A stretch of DNA of 64,000 bases from the NCBI GenBank assembly GCA_949592205.1, contig CATIUR010000002.1:315001-379000 (forward strand), written 5' to 3'. Origin of the DNA: Helichrysum umbraculigerum (Eukaryota > Streptophyta > Magnoliopsida > Asterales > Asteraceae). The position numbers and the translations under genes were made by a program. Positions 44,930 to 55,700 of this stretch are shown here, one piece after another. The notes beneath the pieces are model-generated. The model was not told the origin of the DNA, ran no database searches, and saw nothing but the letters and a program-made list of their open reading frames with translations. Positions within the stretch are counted from its first letter, which is position 1. Each line of letters begins with the position of its first letter.

Positions 44930-47900
44930 GGCAAGCCACCAAGTTTATGGCATATTGATTCAGGCTGCTCAAGACACATGACAGGAGACAGGAAAAAGCT
45001 ACAGGACTTTAAAGCATTTGATGGAGGAGATATAGCATTTGGAAGCAATCCTAAAGGAGGTAAGATCACAGGTAAAGGTAAAGTGAAAAGCAGTAAACTT
45101 ACTTTCAATGATGTTTATTTTGTTGAGCAACTGAGATACAATTTGCTTAGTGTGAGTCAAATCACAGATAAGCAAAATCCTGTTCACTTCACTGATACAG
45201 AATGCCTTATCCTTTCTGAAAAGATCAAAATACCTGATGATAAAATTTTAATGAGAATTCCAAGAAGGGATAATGTGTACTGTAGTGATTTGAACAAGAT
45301 GGAATCTCAGAATGTTGACTGCTTGATTTCAAAGGCAACTGTGTCTGAATCTGAACTATGGCATAGGAGGATGTGTCACTTAAACTACAAAACCATGAAT
45401 AAACTTGTTAGGAATAGGCTAGTGAGAGGCTTACCTGAAAAGTTATTTGAGTGTAGTGATCATTGTGTGGCTTGTCTCAAAGGCAAGCAACACAAAACTT
45501 CTTATAAGACCAAGCTTGTGAACACTAATACCACCCCATTACACATGTTACACATGGATTTGTTTGGACCTACCAATGTAGCTAGTCAAGGCAAGAAATC
45601 TTACTGTTTGGTAGTGACTGATGACTATTCTAGGATGAGTTAGGTGTTCTTTCTTAGGACAAAGGATGAGACAGGTGAAATACTTAGATCATTCATAACT
45701 AGGATAGAAAATTCAACTAATCAAAAGGTAAAGATCATTAGGTGTGATAATGGGACAGAATTTAAGAATCATGAGATGAATAAATTCTGTGATGAGAAGG
45801 GTATAGAAAGATAGTTTAGTGCACCTAGGACTCCACAACAAAATGGTGTAGCAGAGAGGAGAAATAGGACACTAATTGAGGCTGCTAGGAGCATGCTAGC
45901 AGATGCAAAACTTCCAATGTCTTTCTGGGCAGAGGCAGTTAGCAATGCTTGTTATGTATTGAATAGGATTTTGATAATCAAGCCTCATAACAAGACACCC
46001 TATGAGCTATTCTTTAAGAGAAAACCTTTGGTTAGCTTTTTAAAGCCATTTGGATGTCCTTGTACTGTCTTGAATACTAGAGATCATCTTGGTAAATTTC
46101 AAAGTAAGGCTTATAGGATATTCAATAAAAGGACTAGGATCATTGAGGAAACCATGGATGTTACCTTTAATGAGTTGACACCTAATGTTGATGGAAAAGG
46201 TCCTGAGATTTTGTTTGATATTGATGCACTAACCAATGCTTTTAGATATCCAGATGTATCTTCTAGTGCAGGTTCAAATGCAGGTAATGATAATGGTGGA
46301 ACAGGAGCTGATGTGCAGACAAAGAAAAATGATCTGCAATATGTTTTATTTCCAATCTGGAATCCAGATCCACCAGAAGTATTACAACAAAATCAATCAG
46401 AATCTACAGAATCAATTCCTGATGGGTCAGTTGACAAGGGTACACAGGGTTCAATTCCTACTGATCCACAGACTTCTACCTCAAGGGGTTCACTTGCAGG
46501 TTCAGAGCATGATTCAGACATGCCAGGGTTGTCAGATGGTGATCTTGAATCACCAAAACATTATGAAAGTCCTCCCTTTCAGTTAATGGAAAGGACATCT
46601 CTCTCAGACTCAGAAGTTACACCTAAGACTACCAGAGACAAAGATGAAAGATTATCTCTTTCTGATTCTGAGGCTGATAATGCATTGGGTACAAACTTGG
46701 AAAAGCAACTTTTGGATCCATCAACTTCATATCTTCATGTGCATAGAGATCATCCATTGGACTTTGTGATTGGTGACATCAACTCTCCTGTTCAGACAAG
46801 GCAACAAACCAAGGTAAGTGAAGAAGACTTACATACTTCTTTATATGTTTGTTTTCTTTCACAGATGGAACCAAAGAAAGCAGTTGAAGCTCTCAAAGAT
46901 CCAAGCTGGATTGAATCAATGCAAGAGGAACTGTTGCAGTTTAAATTGCAAGATGTGTGGGATTTGGTGGATCTTCCAAAAGGTAAGAAGGCTATAGGTA
47001 GCAAATGGATTTTCAAGAATAAGAGAGATGAGAGGGGTATTGTGATCAAGAATAAGGCTAGGTTGGTAGCACAGGGGTATACACAGGAAGAGGGAATTGA
47101 TTATGATGATGTTTTTGCCCCTGTTGCAAGGATAGAGGCTATCAGATTGTTTTTAGCCTATGCATCTTATCATGGGTTTAAGGTATATCAAATGGATGTG
47201 AAGAGTGCTTTTCTTCATGGTTTGATAGATGATGAGGTGTACGTATGCCAACCACCAGGATTTGAGGATCCAGAATATCCAGATAGAGTGTGCAGATTAA
47301 AAAAGGCATTATATGGTTTACATCAAGCACCAAGAGCTTGGTATGACACTCTATCTGAGTATCTGCTCAAGAATGGATTTAAGAGGGGTACTATTGACAA
47401 GACACTTTTTACTAAGAGAGTTAATAGGGATATTCTGTTAGTACAAGTGTATGTTGATGATATTATATTTGGGTCAACTAAGGATTCACTGTGCAAAGAG
47501 TTTGAGGACTTAATGCATAAGATATTCAAGATGAGTTCAACGGGAGAACTCACTTTCTTTCTAGGATTGCAGGTGAAGCAAAAAGCTGATGGGATCTTTA
47601 TTAACCAAGGGAAATATGTTAAGGATATTCTGAGTAAATTTGGTTATATAGATGTGAAGGTAGCTAGCACTCCCATGGAGATAAACAAACATCTAAATTC
47701 TGATCCTGAGGGGGAGGAAGTAGATGTGCATCTATACAGGTCTATGATAGGATCGTTAATGTATTTAACTTCTTCTAGACCTGATATTATGTTTGCAGTT
47801 TGTCTCTGTGCTAGGTATCAAACAAATCCAAAACAGTCACATATGTATGCAGTGAAGAGGATCTTTAGATACCTAAAAGGTCAACCGGAGTTGGGTCTAT

Positions 47901-48394
47901 GGTATGCTAGAGGTTCAGATTTTGAGCTAAAGGCATTCACTGATAGTGACTATGGAGGTGAGAACATGGACAGGAAGTCTACAAGTGGAGGTTGTCAATT
48001 TCTTGGAAATAGGTTAGTTTCATGGCAATGTAAGAAGCAAACCACTGTTTCAACATCAACAGTAGAAGCAGAGTATGTTGCAGCATCAAGTTGCTGTGCA
48101 CAAGTGCTCTGGATTCAGAATCAAATGCTGGATTATGGTTTGACTTTCATGAACACTCCTATTTATATTGATAACACATCTGCTATTAGTATCATTCAAA
48201 ACCCTGTTAAGCATTCTAAAACCAAACACATTGAAATTAGGTATCATTTTATAAGAGATTGCTATGATAAAAGATTGATTCATATTTTTAAAATTCATAC
48301 TGATAATCAACTTGCAGATCTTTTTACAAAAGCTTTTGATGTAGGAAGGTTTACATTTTTGATAACTAATATTGGTATGATCAATCTCACTTAA
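44930..48394 (+). pseudogene. Pol (PR-INT-RT-RNase H) of element A, two stops
   Basis: One frame of about 1154 codons. PR: HIDSGCSRHMTGD. INT: LWHRRMCHLNYKTM, CVACLKGKQ, then HMDLFGP, RCDNGTEF and NGVAERRNRT (D, D, E kept). RT: KWIFKNKRDE, YQMDVKSAFLHG, ALYGLHQAPRAWYD, YVDDIIFGS. RNase H: FTDSDYGG, STVEAEYVAAS, YIDNTSAISIIQNP, ADLFTKAF. In-frame TAG at 45641-45643 and 45812-45814 break integrase. Near 46105 (GKFQSKAYRIFNK) about 15 residues normally found between two similar SKA motifs are absent, without a frame change. RT to RNase H is otherwise open from 45893. Confidence 0.92.
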
Positions 48395-49031
48395 GTGTTT
48401 TGGTCAGGGTTTGATACTAACAGGGGTAGAATATATTGTATGTGACAGGGTCAAGTGTGTGCCATTGTTAGCTTAATCATGATAACAGTTGGTGCCACTG
48501 CTAGTTATTTCTGCCACTGTCAATATATTTTCACCTCTGCTGTATATTTATTGTATTTTCACCTCTGTTTGTGTTTTTCTCAGTGTTTAATACAGGTTTT
48601 AGCCACTGTCAGGAGACATAGCCACTGCTGGAATCTAACTTTGTTTCTTTTTGTGTTTGCATTTGTTTTGATTAAAAAAAAAAAATTTAAAAAAAAAATG
48701 ATGTTATTTTCATGAAGTATCAGCCACTGCTAGTTCTAGTTCATCCCCTGCTAGTTCTAGTAACCCCTGTTGGCTTCATTAACAGGGTTTGACCATAATT
48801 GACCAAGTGACTAACCGCTGTTGGGCTTATTTGTGAGTTGTGCCCCTGTTGGTGCATAACTAGCAGTGCCACTGCTAGTTTAAATTTTCTAGGGCACTGT
48901 CATCACATAAATAACTCAAACACTTTACTTTTTCAATTACGCTTTCATAGTTATTCAAAACCCTGTCAAAATCGCACTCAATCTCACTCGTTTCTTGAGT
49001 AATTTCAATCGTTTCTCGTTCAATTTACACG
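48395..49031 (+). other. Spacer of element A between pol and third ORF
   Basis: 0.64 kb with about a dozen variants of the A family word (GCCACTGCTAG, CCCCTGTTGG, GCCACTGTCA), including the perfect palindrome CTAGCAGTGCCACTGCTAG near 48861. A-rich runs lie at 48674-48699. No acceptor-like CAG was seen near the ATG at 49032, unlike B and C. Confidence 0.75.
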
Positions 49032-50368
49032 ATGGCATCTCAATCTTCTTCATCCGCTGGATCTGACAACGCAACTATGACTCTGAGTGTTCATTCTAAA
49101 CACAATATGAGGGCATTCTTAGATATAAATCTTGCTGAGGAATCTTTTCATCCGATTATTAATTTCTTAAGAAATTGTTCGGTTACGTTTGCACTTACTG
49201 CGGCTCCAAGGTTATCACGATCAAATATTCAAGAATTCTGGAATAATGCAAAGGATAAGAACATCAATGGAGTTGTGTGTATTCATTCTAAAGTTCAAGG
49301 GAAGCAGGTTTTGGTCACAGAGATTTTGTTAAGAGAAGTGTTGCAGTTGGATGATGAAGGAGGTGTTTCGGAGTTATCTAAGGAAGAATTGATGCAGGGT
49401 ATTGCTGCAATGGGTTATGAGGGCACTGGTAAAACCAGGTCAGAATATACATTCTTGAAATCATGGTTTTGTCCTCAATGGAAATTTTATATACATACTT
49501 TTCTAGTATGTTTATCACAGAAGAGGACTGCATTTAATGAATTTAGATCTGCTATAGCCTATCCCATTATCTGTTTGGCTCAAGGGGTTAAGTTTAACAT
49601 GTCTAGGTATATATTGGATAATATGATTAGAAATTTGAAGGGAGAAACATTTATCATGTATCCTAGATTTGTTCAGCTGTTGTTAAATAAGCAATTTCCA
49701 GACCTGCCTACAGGGAATAGTGTTATAGTTAGTTCTGCATTATCTGTGAAGACCATCAAAGCTATGAAGGACTACAAGAATGCATTTTCCAAGAAGGATA
49801 CTGCATTGTTTCCAACAATGTTAGTTAATCCTTCTGCTACCAGTGATGTATTACCAACATCATCTGGACCAAATGATGACAGACCAACAACACAAGTTGG
49901 TTCTGAACCCACATCAAGAGGTGGCAATAAACGAAAACAAGGGAACCAACAGCCTACCCAAAAGAAAGCCAAAAGATCCAAGAAAAGTAAACAGGCTATG
50001 GAGGTTCCTGTTCCTCCACAGTCTCAGCCAGATGATACACCACAACAGGTGACCACACTTGATGAAAGTGGTCATTCTGGAAGGGCTGCCACTACTGCTT
50101 CTAGCCCACTGGCAGAGCAGGACAGTGGTAACATAAATCAGACCCAACCAGAGGCAACAACTGTTGATGAACTAATGGGTGATACACCTATTGGTGATGA
50201 TTCACTGGTTGGTCCCAGTACCAAGAACAAAGGGGCATCTGCAGTGGCAGATGTGGCCAATGATTCATCTAGGAGGTCACACTCCAATGTTGATGAGGCC
50301 AGAACTAACTTGAAATTGACGAAACAGGTACTGGCTGATGATATCCTGAGGTTATGGAACAAGTACAA
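49032..50368 (+). pseudogene. Third ORF of element A, N-terminal part
   Basis: MASQSSSSAGSDNATMTLSV, then the conserved N-terminal domain (SKHNMRAFLD, IQEFWNNAKDK, GKQVLVTEILLREVLQLDD, AMGYEGTGKTRSEYTFLKS, VKFNMSRYILDNM, YPRFVQLLLNKQFPDLP). Same fold family as in B and C but well diverged. A basic, nuclear-signal-like stretch KRKQGNQQPTQKKAKRSKK follows (about 49930-49990), then Ser/Thr-rich sequence. Interrupted at 50368 by element E. The frame resumes at 60224 after the duplicated TACAA. Confidence 0.88.
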
Positions 50369-52687
50369 TGTAACACCCCCGAAATTCATCGTTTTGCGGA
50401 AGCATAGTTTGGGGTGTTACTAATCAAATATCACAGCACAAAGATAAAGTAAACGACATCTATATGCAACGTTTGTAAATTAGTTACATTCCATAGATAT
50501 ATTGTTTGAAAACTTAGTGTTTTCGTATACAAAAATGTATTTTTCCCTAGAGTCCGCGCGTATAGCGGGAGATTCTATTACATAATCGAAATATACAAAA
50601 GATAATGCTAAGAATCTCCGTTAATGCAGTTGTTGAAATCATGCGACTCTAGCTAAAATCCTGGAGTAATCCTACTCCATCCGGGTACCTGAGAAAACAT
50701 GCTAAAAAGTGTCAACCAAAAAGGTTGGTGAATCTCACAGGTTTGTAAGTAATATCGGCTTTGAACACGAGATTTCATTAGTAATGCCCGTAGGCGTAAA
50801 ATCAGCCATTGCAATCCAGCAATCGTTAAATCAGTATTTGCAATCCAGCAAATGTAAATAAGTAAGTTTATACCGTTGCCATGAGGCTCATAATCGAAGC
50901 TTAACCCGTAAATAATAACTTTGCTCCCGTGACATGCTCGTAATTGAGCAAGCATCAGTAACGAATAAGTTGTCACCCGTTTATACGTGTAAATCGGTAC
51001 GTGGCAGCGCTACTGCCCCGGGTGGGGAGGGTCATTTCCCTAATGGATCCATTAACTACTGTTCGCGCTTAAGTCCATAACTAACGATATATGATGGAGA
51101 GACTTCAGTAAATAGTAATTAACTCATGCAATTCCGTTTGGTATAGAAATCAGTTTAGTACTTGTGTTCAGGAAAAATAAGTAGCATGTATCTCCCCCAA
51201 TCAGATAAAACAGTAAAAGTGGGGCCGTAAGACTCACCTGAGTCTTTGCAAGTACGTTTATATCAATAAACGAGTAAATAATATCAACCGTAGGTTCTCC
51301 GAACCCGTAACCTTCAAATGCCTAAACATATAAAGTTAAGTAAGTAGATGTCTCGCAAGACCATCTAGGCTAGTTGTTTACACAACTCATTATGTCCAAG
51401 TGTTTGTTTAGTAATCCGTTTGTAGTTTGAAAACAAATATGGCCCGTTGGTGACGGTTTGTAATAATGATTCAAAGTGTTATCATTTATAACGCAATTTA
51501 GTGTAATTGTAATAGAAAGTATGTTCTATGACGTTTGTTAAGTCGTATGACAGAAGTATTTGAAGTTGTGTAAGTTCGACACTTAGTAAAATCTGACTTT
51601 TCAAGGTTCTGGTTTGTGCGACGTAGCATGCGACGTAGCATGCGACGTAGGGTGCGACGTAGGGAGGTACGTCGCATGATGCGACCTTCGCAAATCAATG
51701 CGACGTAGGTTCGGTTTGCGACGTAAAAGTCTACGTCGCTATGTGCGACGTCCGCAAGTTAATGCGACGTAATAGGCTGCGTCGCTAGTGCGACGTTGGG
51801 ATTTTTGTGCGACGTAGGCCGCGACGTCGCTAAATGCGACGTTGGCCAATTAATGCGACGTTTTGAGCTACGTCGCAGATAGTCCAGCGTCTCTGCGACG
51901 TAGCGGTCTGATCGGAATTTGATGGCCGGAAAATCGATCGAAAAGCTTCCGTTTGGTCCAAATCTTTTACCCAACCCATTTTTGGACATTTTAAGCATAT
52001 ATAAACCATAAAAACGTAAAAATGAGTAAAAACGGAGAGTTTCGGGTTTTGTCGGAAACTTACAAAATGCCGAAATGAAAATCCGGAAAGATAGGAATGT
52101 AGATCGTGATGCGGTGGTGTTTTTCTTCCAAACGGAGGGTATAATCCAAGTGCTCCTTGAGGTGTTATTTGGCGTTTTTGAGTGATAGTGGTGGTGGATC
52201 TTTTTGAGAGAAAATGGAGAGAAGAAAGAGAAAAGGAAAATAAAGAAATAAGGAAGAAAAGGAGGAGGGAGGTGGGGTGTAGGTGAAAGCCTCACCTCAC
52301 AGTCCCCATTCCGTGCTCCGCGCGGTGTTCGTTTTCTCCGTTGTTTAAGCGTTAAATATTTATTTTTCGCGTAATTATTCATTTGTAAATACGAATCTTT
52401 GCTAATTGATTTAATTGGATTGTTTGTCAAATCTTTAAATAAATTTATGTATTTTGTTGTTAAAGCGCGCGTTATTAAACAAAATGTTTCACCAACGTCC
52501 GCATTAATTGAACCGAATTACCTTCGATTTAAATTGCGTACGATTTAACCAAATCGCGTGTGTACATATATATAACTCACCTTATGTATATACAAATAGA
52601 GTCTGTAATTAGTCCTATTACATACTAATTACAACTAGTTACAAACAATTAGGCATAATTAATTATCCTAATTTTGCAGGTGTTACA
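50369..52687 (-). repeat. 3' LTR of element E (2319 bp)
   Basis: Plus-strand ends TGTAACACCCCCG … GCAGGTGTTACA, a 9-bp inverted terminus (TGTAACACC/GGTGTTACA). At 51616-51905 the word TGCGACGTA and its complement TACGTCGCA occur about fifteen times, mostly as facing pairs. It is the same word as in copia element B. A 223-codon open frame (51759-52430 minus) is considered fortuitous. Confidence 0.95.
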
Positions 52688-52700
52688 TTCTCCCCTTGTT
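52688..52700 (-). other. Polypurine tract of element E
   Basis: AACAAGGGGAGAA on the minus strand, directly before the 3' LTR. Confidence 0.8.
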
Positions 52701-52720
52701 AAAGAAATTTCGTCCCGAAA

Positions 52721-55700
52721 TTAGCTTGAGTGCACGGACGGTGCTTTATCTGGGAAGAGATGTGGATATTTCTGTCGCATTTGGTCTTCCCGTTCCCAGG
52801 TGAACTCAGGGCCGCGCCTAGAATTCCACCTGACCTTTACGATGGGAATACGACTCTGTTTCAATCGTTTGACCTCACGGTCCATGATTTCCATAGGTTC
52901 CTCGACAAAATGAAGTTTATCATCGATTTGGATTTCGTCGAGCGGTATAATCAGTGTCTCGTCAGACAGACATTTCTTCAAGTTAGAAATATGGAATGTG
53001 TTGTGTACGCTGCTAAGTTCGGCAGGAAGTTGCAGGCGATATGCCACTGGACCAATCCTTTCAAGGATTTCGAATGGTCCGATATATCTAGGATTTAGTT
53101 TGCCTCGTTTTCCGAATCGAATGACACCCTTCCACGGTGCCACTTTGAGGAGTACCTTGTCCCCTACCTGGAACTCAAGGTGTTTGCGTCTCACGTCAGC
53201 ATAGCTTTTCTGACGATCACGTGCGGCTTTCAGCCGGTTTTGAATACCGATGATTTTCTCAGTAGTTTCTTGAATGATTTCTGGACCCGTGAGTTGGGAA
53301 TCTCCTAACTCAGTCCAACAGATAGGTGATCGACACTTACGCCCGTAAAGTGCCTCGAAGGGTGCAGCCTTAATGCTGGTATGGTAACTGTTGTTGTACG
53401 AGAACTCGCACAACGGTAAGTGATTTTCCCAAGAAGTACCGAAGTCAACTACGCAGGCTCGTAGCATATCCTCCAGTGTTTGAATAGTTCGCTCGCTTTG
53501 GCCATCGGTTTGCGGGTGATAAGCAGTACTCATATCCAGACGAGTACCAAGAGATTTCTGTAGCGATTGCCAAAAGTTAGAAGTAAAACGGCTGTCCCTA
53601 TCCGAGATGATCGAGATAGGTACACCGTGTCGCGAGATGATTTCTTTGACATAGATGCGAGTCAGACGCTCCATCTTGTCGGTTTCCTTGATGGCCAGAA
53701 AATGAGCAGATTTCGTGAGACGGTCCACGATCACCCAAATGGTATCGCAACCACTCGAAGTTTTCGGTAGTTTGGTAATGAAGTCCATGGAAATTTGTTC
53801 CCATTTCCATTGAGGAATTTCAGGTTGTTGGAGCAACCCCGAGGGTCTTTGGTGTTCGGCCTTGACTTTGGAACAGGTTAGGCATTTACTGACGTACAAG
53901 GCGATGTCAGCTTTCATGTTAGGCCACCAATACAACCCTTTGACATCGTGATACATCTTGTCAGAACCAGGATGTATAGAGTATCGAGATTTGTGAGTTT
54001 CAGCCATCACCAAATCTCGCAAGTTTCCGAATTTGGGTAACCACACCCGGTTAGAGAAGTATCGAGTTCCATCGGGTTTGATTTCGAATTGTTTATCCAA
54101 GCCTCGCAAGGCTTCATTTTTCAAGTTTTCATCGTTGAGTGCTTCAAGTTGAGCGGTAAGGATTTGAGCAGGAAGCTCGTTACGAATTGTCATAGAAAGT
54201 GCTCGGACTCGAAGGGGTTTCACTCGTTCTTTTCGGCTTAAGGCGTCAGCAACTACGTTAGCCTTGCCCGGATGATATTTGATCTCGCAGTCGTAGTCAC
54301 TAAGTAACTCAACCCAGCGACGTTGTCTCATGTTTAGATCTTTCTGATCGAATATGTGTTGGAGACTTTTGTGATCGGTAAAGATAGTGCTTTTCGTACC
54401 ATAGAGATAATGTCTCCAGATTTTCAATGCAAAGACCACAGCACCTAACTCGAGGTCGTGGGTCGTATAGTTTTTCTCGTGGATTTTCAGTTGTCGTGAG
54501 GCATAGGCAATGACTTTTTCCCGTTGCATTAGCACACAACCAAGTCCTTGGTGTGACGCGTCGCAGTAAACCACGAAATCGTCGGTGCCCTCGGGTAAGG
54601 ACAAGATTGGTGCGCTGCAAAGTTTGTTTTTCAATAGCTGGAAAGCTGACTCTTGTTTATCAGTCCAATCGAACTTCTTATCTTTCTGAGTCAGTGTGGT
54701 TAGGGGAACAGCTATTCTTGAAAAGTTTTCGATGAATCGGCGGTAATAACCAGCAAGACCTAAGAATTGTCTCACTTCAGTTGGAGTGGTCGGTGACTCC
54801 CAGCCCTTAATTGCTTCAATCTTGGCGGGATCAACATGAATTCCTTGGCTGTCAATCACGTGCCCTAGGAATTGAACAGTTCGAATCCAGAACTCACACT
54901 TAGAGAATTTGGCATATAACTCTTCGTGTTTAAGAAGTCCTAGAATGGTTTTCAGATGTTGAGCATGTTCCTGCTCGTTGCGAGAGTAAATCAGAATATC
55001 GTCGATGAACACAATGACGAATTTGTCAAGATATGGTTTGCACACCCGATTCATAAGGTCCATGAATACGGCCGGTGCGTTGGTTAAACCGAATGGCATC
55101 ACTTGGAATTCGTAATGCCCATAACGAGTTCGGAAAGCTGTCTTTGGGATATCATTGTCACGGACTCGGAGTTGATGATAACCCGACCGTAGATCAATCT
55201 TTGAGTAAACACTCGATCCCTGGAGTTGGTCAAATAGGTCATCGATTCTAGGAAGTGGGTACCGATTCTTTATGGTTAGCTTATTCAGCTCTCGGTAGTC
55301 GATACACATGCGGAAAGATCCATCTTTCTTTTTCACGAATAAGACCGGAGCTCCCCAAGGCGAGGAACTTGGTCGAATGAATCCTCTGTCCAGGAGTTCC
55401 TGTAGTTGGTTAGACAACTCCTGCATTTCGGATGGTGCTAAACGGTAAGGGGCTCGTGCCACGGGTGCAGCTCCGGGCACAAGTTCGATTTGAAATTCAA
55501 CTTGTCTAGGTGGCGGAAGTCCGGGCAAGTCTTCAGGAAAGACTTCCGGGAAATCCCGCACGATCGGAACATCCTCAAGTCGCTTCTCCTCCGACTTCTT
55601 CTCCGTTACATGTGCGAGGATGGCTTGATACCCTTTTCGTAGATATTTTCTAGTTTTCAGACAGGAGACAATATTCAGAGTCCGTCTGCCGGTCTCCCCT

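Noticed and set aside
50653..50976. 107-codon open frame (also 58184-58507)
   Set aside because: LTR-internal, no recognisable domain, same reason as above.
51759..52430. 223-codon open frame on the minus strand, repeated at 59290-59961
   Set aside because: It lies wholly within both LTRs of element E and has a low-complexity composition. The identical translation only reflects LTR identity.
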